From Roseomonas fluvialis (lineage in GTDB: Bacteria; Pseudomonadota; Alphaproteobacteria; Acetobacterales; Acetobacteraceae), in assembly GCF_022846615.1 (NCBI RefSeq), contig NZ_AP025637.1:1885001-1949000 (forward strand): a DNA stretch of 64,000 bases, given 5' to 3'. The notes beneath the pieces are model-generated. The model did no database searches and was not told the DNA's origin. It saw nothing but the letters and a program-made list of their open reading frames with translations. Below, in pieces: positions 39,260 through 46,755 of this stretch. Within the stretch, counting starts at the first letter, position 1. Each line of letters begins with the position of its first letter. The translations under genes were made by a program, and so were the position numbers.

Positions 39260-40974
39260 GCCGCCACCGACGACGCGATCCGCAGGGGCGGCGCGGGCAG
39301 GGCCGCGCGCCGTGCGGGCGCAGCCAGGGAGAGTGGGGCCTTGCCGACGGGCAGCAGCGCACCGTCGCGCAGCGTTAGCACCCGCGTCGCCGACCGCAGC
39401 AGCCCTTCGCGGTGCGAAGTGAAGATGACCGCCGTGCCGCGCGCCGTGAGTGCCGCGATCAGCGCGGCGACCGCCGTCTCGCCCTCGGCATCCAGGAAGG
39501 CCGCCGGTTCGTCCAGCAGGACCAGCCTCGGCGTGCCGAACACCGCGCGCGCCAGGGCGACGCGCTGCCGCTGGCCCATCGACAGCGGCGGTGCGTCCCC
39601 CAGGCGGGTCGCGAAGCCGTGCGGCAAGCCTGCCACCATACGCAGCGCGCCGGCGATCCGTGCCGCCTCCATCACCGCAGCCATGTCGGGCGCGGGTGCC
39701 AGCCTCGCGATGGCGGCCGCGATCGTCTCCCCGCCGAGTACCGGGTCTTGCGGCAGGTAGCCAACATGCCGGGCGAGGTCTGCGCGGTCCCACTGCGCGG
39801 TGGCGTGGCCGTCGAGGAAGGCATCGCCGGCATTGGTCGCCTGCAGGCCGAGGATGACGCGCAGCAGCGTGGACTTGCCCGTCCCCGGCGGTCCGGCCAG
39901 CGCCACCGTGTCGCCCGGCGCGACCACCAGACCGACATCGCGCAACAACGGCCGCGCCGCGCCGGGCAGGACCAGCGTGACGCGGTCGAGGACCAGGCGT
40001 CCCTCGGGGCAGGGGAAGGCGCGCGTCTGCGGTGCGGGCGCGGCCTCATCTGCCGCGAGCAGCCGGTCCAGCCGCTGCCAGGCCGCGCGTGCCGCCGCCG
40101 CGTCCTCCATCTGCGTACCCAGGCGGGAGAAGGGGTCCATGACCCGCGCTGTGAGCAGCATTCCGGCCAGGATGCCGTAACCGGCGTTGCTGCCGTCGAT
40201 GATGACCAGCACGCCGACCGCGACCGCCCCACCCTGCGCGACGCCATACAGTGCGCTGGTTGCCGCCTGTGCGGCACGCGCGGCGGATTGCGCGCGCCTA
40301 AGCCCGCCGGTGCCGCGCGCAAGGGCGCCGGCCCATCGGCGCACCAGCGCGGGCAACATGCCCATCGCCTCGACCGCCTCGGCGGCGCGTGCGGCATCGG
40401 CCACCAGCCGCGCCGCCTGGCCCGCGGCGTCGTTGGAATCCGCCAACGCGACGCGTGTCGCGCGATGCGCCGCGAGGCCCAGCAGCAGCGCCAGCGCCGC
40501 CGCGGCGCCGGCGAACAACGCGAAGGCCCAGTGAAAGTACGCGAGCAGCAGCAGCAGCGCCGGCACCAGCATCGCATCCAGCGCGATCGCCGAGAGCGGG
40601 CCGGCGATGCCGCGGCGCACCTGGTCGATGTCGCGCAGCACGCCTTCCGCGGCGGCGGCCGGGGTCGCGGCGCGCGCGGTCGCCGCGGCCAGCGCGCGTG
40701 CCGTCAGGCGGCGTACCAGGCGTTCGGTGCTCAGCAGCAGCAGCCGCTCGCGCAATTGGGTCAGCGCCACCACTGCCGCCGCGACCAACGCGAAGCCCGC
40801 GCCGAGGCCGAGCGCCGTGCCCAGGCTGCCGGTCGGCACCACCAGCGCGTAGAACTGCACGGTCATCATCACCAGTGCGAAGGGACCGAGCGCGCCCGCC
40901 AGGCCCAGCAGCGCGGCCGCCCGCGCCGCGCGCGAGAGCTCCGCCGCCATCCCGGCCATGGCACGTGAGGCCAC
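39256..40974 (-). CDS. type I secretion ABC transporter subunit 2
   Basis: A 572-residue half-transporter similar in layout to subunit 1 but divergent in sequence. The membrane part is about residues 15-310, with PrtD-like VVPTGSLGTALGLG near the start. The ATPase domain has Walker A AGPPGTGKSTLL, YLPQDPVLGGETI, an altered signature LSMGQRQRVALARA (Gly to Met), Walker B LVLLDEPAAFLD and switch SHREG. Two different half-transporters in tandem imply a heterodimer, whereas PrtD/HlyB systems usually use one gene. The start is GTG 40974; ATG 40959 is an alternative. The stop of the preceding gene lies two bases upstream. Confidence 0.88.
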   Translation of the reverse strand: MASRAMAGMAAELSRAARAAALLGLAGALGPFALVMMTVQFYALVVPTGSLGTALGLGAGFALVAAAVVALTQLRERLLLLSTERLVRRLTARALAAATARAATPAAAAEGVLRDIDQVRRGIAGPLSAIALDAMLVPALLLLLAYFHWAFALFAGAAAALALLLGLAAHRATRVALADSNDAAGQAARLVADAARAAEAVEAMGMLPALVRRWAGALARGTGGLRRAQSAARAAQAATSALYGVAQGGAVAVGVLVIIDGSNAGYGILAGMLLTARVMDPFSRLGTQMEDAAAARAAWQRLDRLLAADEAAPAPQTRAFPCPEGRLVLDRVTLVLPGAARPLLRDVGLVVAPGDTVALAGPPGTGKSTLLRVILGLQATNAGDAFLDGHATAQWDRADLARHVGYLPQDPVLGGETIAAAIARLAPAPDMAAVMEAARIAGALRMVAGLPHGFATRLGDAPPLSMGQRQRVALARAVFGTPRLVLLDEPAAFLDAEGETAVAALIAALTARGTAVIFTSHREGLLRSATRVLTLRDGALLPVGKAPLSLAAPARRAALPAPPLRIASSVAA

Positions 40975-40976
40975 GT

Positions 40977-41672
40977 TCAGCCCCCGAGCCGCATCGCGAG
41001 CAGCAGCGCGGCCGCGCCCAGCGTGCCGAGCACGCCACCCAGCAGGATGGTCCAGCCGCTGCCGCGCACCGGCGCGGGCTCGGTCGCCACCGGCAGCGTT
41101 GCGAGCCGTTCATCGAGCCTTGTGAGCCACAGCGCCAGCACGTCGAGCCTTTCCTGCAGGTCGCGATGCGACTGCACGAGGCTGGCGAGCGCCGTCTGGC
41201 CACCGGGATCGGGCAGGCGCGCGGCGATCGCGCGCAGGTCCTCGTGCAGGCGGCGCTGGCCGGCAACGATGGCGTCGAGCATGCGCGGCAGCCCGGCGTC
41301 GTCGGCATCGCCTGTGGCGCGACGAACCCGCACTGGCACCGGCGTTTCGGTGCCGTCGGCACTGCGCGCGACGATGCTCAGCTCCGAACGCCGGCGGATC
41401 CATTCCGGCTCGAGCGGGATCTCGAAGGCGTGGCAGCCATCGCCGACGCCGGCCTTGGCAAGGTCGGGCCGTGCAAGGTCGGCGCGGGTGGCGTGCACGG
41501 TCGTGGCGCCGAGCCGCGCCTCGATCGCGACGCGTTCAGCCGGCGCGGCGGCGTTCCAGGCCCAGCCGTAGAGCCGGTCGGGCGTCGCGTTGTCGACCAG
41601 GCCACGGATGTCCGGGGCCGGGGCGGGCGGGGCGTCAGGCCGTTGCAGCGCGGGCGCGGTGTCGGTCGCCAC
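40977..41672 (-). CDS. membrane-anchored protein with a GWAW-type beta domain
   Basis: A 231-residue protein not assignable to a named family by me. Residues about 18-115 form a domain starting RGLVDNATPDRLYGWAWN and containing TRADLARPDLAKAGVGDGCHAFEIPL. This pattern (GWa...D; ADxxRPDL; GDGxHAF) is seen attached to glycosyltransferases and RTX-locus proteins, and a similar GWAR segment occurs in the methyltransferase at 46756. Residues 125-190 look helical (LVQSHRDLQERLDVLALWL). A C-terminal membrane helix (WTILLGGVLGTLGAAALLLAM) suggests tail anchoring. GTG 41672 has a strong AGGAGG site and overlaps the preceding glycosyltransferase by 38 bases. Confidence 0.7.
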   Translation of the reverse strand: MATDTAPALQRPDAPPAPAPDIRGLVDNATPDRLYGWAWNAAAPAERVAIEARLGATTVHATRADLARPDLAKAGVGDGCHAFEIPLEPEWIRRRSELSIVARSADGTETPVPVRVRRATGDADDAGLPRMLDAIVAGQRRLHEDLRAIAARLPDPGGQTALASLVQSHRDLQERLDVLALWLTRLDERLATLPVATEPAPVRGSGWTILLGGVLGTLGAAALLLAMRLGG

Positions 41673-42927
41673 GGCGGGTCCTCCTTCCTGGAGCGAGTGC
41701 GCGATAGAGCGCGAGGTGTTCGGCCGCGGCGGCAGGGAAATCCGGCGGCGGGCGGATGCCCGCCACCAAGCACTCCCACAGGCCGGGTGTTTCGGCGGCG
41801 CGGCGCATGACGGCCGCGAGGGCGGCCACGTCGCCGATCGGTGCGTGCAGCCCGTCGATGCCATCGCGCACCGCTTCGGCCATGCCGCCCCCATCGCCGC
41901 AGATCACCGGGCGGCGGTGGCGGAACGCCTCGAGGATCACGAGTGGGGCGTTCTCCCACCAGATGGAGGGCACCACGACCCAGTCGGCGGCGGCGATGCG
42001 GCGGCTGACATCCGCCGGCGCGTAGCCGCCGTGATGCGCAGCATCCGGCGCGGCGGCGAGGGCCGCGGCGAATTCGGCGAGGAAGGCCTCCGACTGCCAG
42101 GCCGTACCCCCATGGATCGCGAGGCCATGCGCGATGCCGTCCTTCGAAAGACGCGCCGACGCCGCGAGCGCGACCAGCGTGCCCTTGAATCGGTTGACGT
42201 TGCCGAACACCGCGAACCGGTCGCGCCGTCCATCCGGTGCGGTCCGATGCGGCGCCGGCGTGGCGGCGGCGATCGCGTTGCGCATCAGCGCGATGCGTGA
42301 TGCATCCCAGCCCGCCGCGGCAAAGCGTCCGCGCAGGAAGTCGCTTGGCGCCAGCAGCGCGTCGAAGGCGGCGAAGGCGCTGCGGATGCCGAGGCCGCGC
42401 AGCGTGAAGTCGCTGCCGTGGCGGTCGGGGAAGCAGCGGCGGCAGGCATCGGGCGCGGGGCCGTGGCACAGCCGGCCGTCCGTCGTGAGCAACTGGCCCT
42501 CGCGCGGGCACAGCGCGAAGTAGTCATGCAGCGTGGCGACCAGGGCGGCGCGCGGCGCGGCGCGGCGGATCCAGTCGATGCCCTCCATGCCCCACAGCAG
42601 CGGGTGGTGCAGGTGCACGACGTCGGGCGCGAGGCGGTCGATCATCGGCCCCAGCGCCGCGAGGCCATACACATCGCCCTGCGAGAGGTAGAAGCGGTCG
42701 AAATGGTCGAGCGAGACCAGCATCTCGTCCGGCGCATCGCCCGCCGCCTGCAGCAACGTGCCCGGGCGGCGTTCGCGCAGCTGCGCGGTGGTGCCGGCGA
42801 GGAACAACCCCTCGATGCCGTGCACGTCGCGCAGCGCGCGGAACAGGCCATGCGCGAAGGCCTCGGTGCCGCCGGGCTGCAGCGCGGGGTGGTTGTGGGT
42901 GAGGAACAGGACGCGCATGGCGCTCAT
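41635..42927 (-). CDS. glycosyltransferase family 4 protein
   Basis: A 430-residue GT-B glycosyltransferase. The N-terminal Rossmann domain has FLTHNHPALQPGGTEAFAHGLF, the typical GG(T/A)E donor-side loop, and DVVHLHHPLLW. A Cys-containing segment (FALCPREGQLLTTDGRLCHGPAPDACRRCF), frequent in this subgroup, follows. The C-terminal domain has FGNVNRFKGT and the retaining-GT E-x7-E-like region WENAPLVILEAFRHRRPVICGDGGGMAE. The start overlaps the GT2 gene stop by four bases, and the C-terminal basic tail overlaps the next gene. It probably adds a sugar to the glycan made by this block. Confidence 0.87.
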   Translation of the reverse strand: MSAMRVLFLTHNHPALQPGGTEAFAHGLFRALRDVHGIEGLFLAGTTAQLRERRPGTLLQAAGDAPDEMLVSLDHFDRFYLSQGDVYGLAALGPMIDRLAPDVVHLHHPLLWGMEGIDWIRRAAPRAALVATLHDYFALCPREGQLLTTDGRLCHGPAPDACRRCFPDRHGSDFTLRGLGIRSAFAAFDALLAPSDFLRGRFAAAGWDASRIALMRNAIAAATPAPHRTAPDGRRDRFAVFGNVNRFKGTLVALAASARLSKDGIAHGLAIHGGTAWQSEAFLAEFAAALAAAPDAAHHGGYAPADVSRRIAAADWVVVPSIWWENAPLVILEAFRHRRPVICGDGGGMAEAVRDGIDGLHAPIGDVAALAAVMRRAAETPGLWECLVAGIRPPPDFPAAAAEHLALYRALAPGRRTRRGDRHRARAATA

Positions 42928-45077
42928 GCGTCCGGGAAGCGCGCCATCAGCGCGGCGATCGCGCCATCCCAGCGGGCGTGGTGCAGGCGGCGGTTCAGCA
43001 AGCCGGCCAGCGTGCGCGCATGCCCGTCATGCAGCGCGATGGACTGGCGTTCGAAATGGAACAACTCGGCCGCGGGTTCGTAGGCGATCGCGTGGCCCGC
43101 CGCGCGCAGCTTCAGGCACAGGTCGGAATCCTCGAAGTCGCCGACGATGTAGTCGGTGCAGAAGCCGCCAGCCGCCTCGAAGGCCGCGCGGCGGACCAGC
43201 AGCGCCGCGCCGGTCACGCCGGGCACGCGGCGTGCGTGCTGCGCATCCGGGTGGTGGCGCGGGAAGCCCTTGCAGTAGTGGTCGTTGAGCCACAGCCCGT
43301 CCTCGCCGCGGCGGAACAGCAACCCGGCATGCTGGATGGTGCCGCCATCGAAGATCAGCTTCGGGCCGACCGCGGCGATGCGCCGGTCGCGCCCGAGCCG
43401 CGCGCGCATCCGCCCGAGCCAGCCCGGGGCATCCGGCAGCACATCGGAATTCAGGAACAGCAGCATGGGCGCGCGCGCGACCGCCGCGCCCGCATTGCAC
43501 GCCGCCGCATAGCCGGCGTTGCGCCGCATCACCACCAGGCGCAGCGGCAGGTCGAGCATCGCCGCCATGCCGCGCAACAGGTGCTCGACCTCGGCCCGCT
43601 GCTCGGGGCTGTCGAGCACGTAGATCAAGTCAGCGCGCCGTAGTTCGGCATCGCGGGCGAAGGCGGCGAGCTGGAAGCGCAGGAAGCGGAGGTTGCGATA
43701 GAGTGGGACGATCAGGCTTGCGGTCGGGCGCCCCAGCGCCGTGCCGGAGGCGATGACGGCGGGCGCGCCGGAGGCCTCGCGCAGTGCAGCCTGGTGCAGC
43801 CGCGAGGCGACCGGGCCAATACACTCATCCAGCAGCGCTGGCGTCACCGCCGCGGGATGCGCCGCGCGCAGCACCAGGTCGCGTGCCATGGCCGGCGGCA
43901 TCAGGCCGGGCGGGGCGGCGACCTCGATCTCCTCGCCGCCGGTCAGGCGCACCGTGAGGCGCCATTGTGCCGTGCGTGCCGGGTCACACTCCGGCAGGTA
44001 CGCCAGGAAGCCCGGCTGCGGGCCGGCGCCGCCGAGCGGCGCGCGCGCGAAGCGCCCGTCGAGATCCGGCCGCGGCACGCGATGCAGCGCGCTGTGGGGA
44101 ATGTCGCGCACCAGGCCTGGCCCGCGCAGCGAAAGCCCGGCAACCAGGCCCAGCGGGTCGCGTAGCCAGCCGCATGCGAAGACGCCGCCGGCATGGTCCG
44201 ACAGCGCGAGGTCCAGGCCAGCGCCGACCGGCCGTGCCGGGTCGTCGAGCCGTGTCGGGCGCGCGGGGGCGAGAAGTTGAGCCTCCCGCAGCAGCGCGCT
44301 GGCCTGCGCGTCCTGCGCGGCGCGCGCGGCCAGCGCCGCGATCGGAGACGGCGTGGAGCCGCGCCCCGACCAAGCCTCCCGCACGCGCCGCGACAGCGAT
44401 GCCTGCGCGCCGCCTGCCACCAGGCGCAGCGGCGGCAGCGGCGTGGGCGGCAGCAGCACGGCGCCGGGCGGTACCGCGCCATCGATCAGCAGCACGCCAC
44501 CGCGCGGCGGATCCAGGCGCCGGATGGCGCTGGCCGAGACCAGGGTCCAGGCCCCGTCGGGCGCCGGCGGCACCCGCCAGGCGGAGAGCGCCCCGGTGGG
44601 GTTGGCGATCCGCCGCGCCTCGCCCCCCGGTGCAGCCAAGGCCAGGCAGAGCGTCGCGAGCCCGGTGTCATTCGCTGCGCGCAGCATCCGCGCGCAGGTG
44701 CCGGCCAGGAAGCGGAGAAGCGTGGCATGGGTGTCAGGCGGGAAGCCCGCGGCGAAGTCCGGCGGTGTGCAGGCCAGCGGCCAGGCGAAGGCCGCGGCGT
44801 CCGTGCGGCCGAGGCGCAGCACCGTCGCTGTGCCGGCAACGACCGGGCCGCGCAACCTTGCGGCATGGACCAAGCGGCGCCCGGCGGCGGTCCCGAGCTG
44901 GACCGAGCCGCTTGGCGGGCGGAGCGCGTCGGCGCCGATGCAGAGGTGCGCCGCGCCGTCGGGCAGCGGCGCGTCGAAGGCGATGTCGGCCAGCAGCAAG
45001 CCGTCGGCGGTCGCCATCACGCGCGGCGCCGCGCATGCCGAAGGCCAGGGAAGGCCAATGACCTTCCCTGGCGGCAC
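42924..45077 (-). CDS. glycosyltransferase family 2 protein with large N-terminal region
   Basis: A 717-residue protein. The C-terminal third is a GT-A/GT2 domain of the rhamnosyltransferase-like type: TASLIVPLYRNLRFLRFQLAAF, NAGYAAACNAGAAVARAPMLLFLNSDV (the donor-binding acidic motif is LNSD), VTGAALLVRRAAFEAAGGF, and the EDSDLCLKLRAAG catalytic-base segment. The first 430 residues are unassigned; part (LALSDHAGGVFACGWLRD) resembles the GW-type domain of the neighbouring anchored protein. The start is taken as GTG 45077, but ATG 45017 is equally possible and neither has a clear Shine-Dalgarno. It is encoded 31 bases after the RTX gene. Confidence 0.82.
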   Translation of the reverse strand: MPPGKVIGLPWPSACAAPRVMATADGLLLADIAFDAPLPDGAAHLCIGADALRPPSGSVQLGTAAGRRLVHAARLRGPVVAGTATVLRLGRTDAAAFAWPLACTPPDFAAGFPPDTHATLLRFLAGTCARMLRAANDTGLATLCLALAAPGGEARRIANPTGALSAWRVPPAPDGAWTLVSASAIRRLDPPRGGVLLIDGAVPPGAVLLPPTPLPPLRLVAGGAQASLSRRVREAWSGRGSTPSPIAALAARAAQDAQASALLREAQLLAPARPTRLDDPARPVGAGLDLALSDHAGGVFACGWLRDPLGLVAGLSLRGPGLVRDIPHSALHRVPRPDLDGRFARAPLGGAGPQPGFLAYLPECDPARTAQWRLTVRLTGGEEIEVAAPPGLMPPAMARDLVLRAAHPAAVTPALLDECIGPVASRLHQAALREASGAPAVIASGTALGRPTASLIVPLYRNLRFLRFQLAAFARDAELRRADLIYVLDSPEQRAEVEHLLRGMAAMLDLPLRLVVMRRNAGYAAACNAGAAVARAPMLLFLNSDVLPDAPGWLGRMRARLGRDRRIAAVGPKLIFDGGTIQHAGLLFRRGEDGLWLNDHYCKGFPRHHPDAQHARRVPGVTGAALLVRRAAFEAAGGFCTDYIVGDFEDSDLCLKLRAAGHAIAYEPAAELFHFERQSIALHDGHARTLAGLLNRRLHHARWDGAIAALMARFPDA

Positions 45078-45108
45078 GGCGATGGTGAGTTCCGCGTCCA
45101 GGGGCCCC

Positions 45109-45834
45109 TCAGACGATGCGGAAGTAGCTGGAGAGGTTGTCGATCAGGTCTTCGCTTGAAACGCCGACCAGCTTGATCTGGTCGCCGCCGCCCAGGTCGA
45201 TCACCGCGCCGGTGTCGTCGCTCGAGATACGGTCGGCGAGCTGCCCGGTACTGGTGATGCCCGTGCCGTTGATGTTGGACTTGATGGCGATAACGTCGTC
45301 GCCGGGACGGAAGTCGAGCACCACGTCGCGGCCGAAGCCGCTTTCGAAGAAGAAGGTGTCCTCCGCCGCGCCGCCGGTCAGGGTGTCGTCGCCGGTCCCG
45401 CCCGCGAGCGTGTCCTTGCCGGCACCGCCGGCCAGCACGTCGTCGCTCTTGCCGCCCGCCAGCCAGTCGTCGCCCGCGCCACCCGCCAGCGTGTCCTTGC
45501 CGTCGCCGCCCAGCAGGCGGTCCTTGCCATCGCCACCGTTCAGCAGGTCGTCGCCCTTGCCGCCATCGAGCACGTCGTCGCCGGACTCGCCGTTCAGCAG
45601 GTCGTCGCCGTCGTCGCCGAACACGATGTCGTCGCCGGACCCGGCCAGGACCACGTCCGTGCCCTTGCCGGCGAAGACCAGGTCGTCGCCGCTGCCGGAG
45701 CGCACCGTGTCGCTCCCGCCGAAGGACGCGATCAGGTTGTCGAACGACCCGGGGATGTCGATGTCGGCATCGATCAGGTCGGCGTCGTTTCCGCCGAACA
45801 GAAGCCCGCCGGGAAGGGTCGCGAAATCGGCCAT
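45109..45834 (-). CDS. RTX calcium-binding protein, type I secretion substrate
   Basis: A 241-residue acidic protein with about 13 consecutive nonapeptide RTX repeats of the form GGxGxDxLx between residues 38 and 163 (e.g. GSGDDIVFG, GKGDDLLNG, GAGDDWLAG). These fold into a calcium beta-roll outside the cell. The C-terminal 75 residues (VLDFRPGDDVIAIKSN onward) are the usual RTX-capping region. The protein ends YFRIV, like the uncleaved C-terminal signals read by type I secretion ABC transporters. No separate catalytic domain is present, so it is a structural, adhesive or calcium-binding matrix protein. GGAGG precedes the ATG. It heads the genes that encode its probable exporter. Confidence 0.92.
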   Translation of the reverse strand: MADFATLPGGLLFGGNDADLIDADIDIPGSFDNLIASFGGSDTVRSGSGDDLVFAGKGTDVVLAGSGDDIVFGDDGDDLLNGESGDDVLDGGKGDDLLNGGDGKDRLLGGDGKDTLAGGAGDDWLAGGKSDDVLAGGAGKDTLAGGTGDDTLTGGAAEDTFFFESGFGRDVVLDFRPGDDVIAIKSNINGTGITSTGQLADRISSDDTGAVIDLGGGDQIKLVGVSSEDLIDNLSSYFRIV

Positions 45835-45896
45835 GATTCGTGCCTCCTGTAACGTCTGATGGTTGAGGTCTCGTTAGTGAGACAACTATAGGTAGT
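45835..45896 (-). promoter_or_regulatory. AT-rich spacer with inverted repeat upstream of the RTX gene
   Basis: 62 bases between the regulator stop and the RTX start. On the minus strand a -10-like TATAGT (45885-45890) is followed by the inverted repeat GTCTC-N6-GAGAC (45868-45883). This sits where an operator or leader hairpin of the RTX mRNA would lie, then AGGAGG. The spacer may hold an internal promoter for the RTX-secretion-glycan block. No good -35 is seen, which would suit an activator-dependent promoter. Confidence 0.4.
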
Positions 45897-46661
45897 CTAT
45901 CGCAGTGCGGCAGATCTAATCGCGTGCAGTGCACAATTTTCCACAGGCGACGGGGCGGCATCGATGGCGACGGTCAGCGCATACCCCACGCCCCGGACCG
46001 AATGGATCGCATCGGTCGGCATCTTGCGGCGCAGGCGCTTGACCAGGCTGTCGACCGCACGGTCGTCCGGCCGCCAGGGGCGGCGGAACACCTGGCGGCT
46101 GATCACCTCCCGGTCGACCGCGGCGCCCTGCGCGGCGGCCAGCACCGCGACCAGGTCGAACTCCGCGCTGGTCAGGCGCTGCGCGGGCCCGCCTGGTGCA
46201 GCGAGGCGCCGGCCCGCCGCATGCAGGCGCCAGGGCCCCACCACGGCGGCTTCCGCGACGGGCGCCGCCATGGGCCGTGCGCGCCGCAGGGTGGCGCGGA
46301 TGCGGGCGATCGCCTCGGCCACGGGTATTCCGCCGTGCAGGACCTCGTCGGCGCCGCAATCCAGCGCCTCGACCCGGTCGGCCGCGGTGTCCTCGGGGGT
46401 GGCGACGACGACGCAGGGCGTCGCCGACGCCGCCCGCAGGCGGCGGATCGCGGCGATGCCGTTCGGCCCTGCCAGGCTTTCGGGCACCAGCAGGACCGCG
46501 TCGGGCAGGCCCGCCGCCGCCGCCGCGACCAGGGTGTCGAGCGATGGGGCCACCTCGACGGCCACGCCTCGGCGCGCCAGCCCATCCGCAACCAGGCGCG
46601 CACGCAACTGCCGCGTGGCCAGAAGGAAAAGGCGCGGGGCGGGTGGGGATCGGCTGAGCAT
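45897..46661 (-). CDS. OmpR-type transcription factor with degenerate receiver
   Basis: A 254-residue protein. The C-terminal winged helix-turn-helix (about 155-250) is a clear Trans_reg_C/OmpR domain (RLTSAEFDLVAVLAAAQGAAV, AVDSLVKRLRRKM, HSVRGVGYAL). The N-terminal 120 residues align with a response-regulator receiver but lack its chemistry. The acidic pair after the first strand is replaced (LFLLATRQLR), the phosphoacceptor Asp is Val (AVLLVPESLAGPNG), and the conserved Lys near GADEVLHGG is missing. It is therefore probably not phosphorylated in the usual way, and no histidine kinase is encoded nearby. The start is ATG 46661 (TTG 46679 possible). It probably controls the RTX/glycan block and the divergent methyltransferase. 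Confidence 0.85.
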   Translation of the reverse strand: MLSRSPPAPRLFLLATRQLRARLVADGLARRGVAVEVAPSLDTLVAAAAAGLPDAVLLVPESLAGPNGIAAIRRLRAASATPCVVVATPEDTAADRVEALDCGADEVLHGGIPVAEAIARIRATLRRARPMAAPVAEAAVVGPWRLHAAGRRLAAPGGPAQRLTSAEFDLVAVLAAAQGAAVDREVISRQVFRRPWRPDDRAVDSLVKRLRRKMPTDAIHSVRGVGYALTVAIDAAPSPVENCALHAIRSAALR

Positions 46662-46755
46662 GGTTGCGTGTGTTCTCAACTACAGACACAACCATTAAGA
46701 GAATATCTATCAAACTAAACACGAATGACGGGATTCACAGATCAATGATGCACGC
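46662..46755. promoter_or_regulatory. divergent AT-rich promoter region
   Basis: 94 bases of markedly lower GC between the divergent regulator and methyltransferase genes. An imperfect inverted repeat, TGGTTGcGTGT (46661-46671) with ACACAACCA (46686-46694), overlaps the regulator start codon and is a candidate autoregulatory operator. AT-rich hexamers follow (TATCTATCAAACTAAAC), but no promoter could be assigned with confidence. Confidence 0.45.

Noticed and set aside
45340..45720. Regularly spaced short DNA repeats resembling a CRISPR array
   Set aside because: They are the codons of tandem RTX nonapeptides in frame; repeats are about 27 bases without unique spacers, and no cas genes are near.
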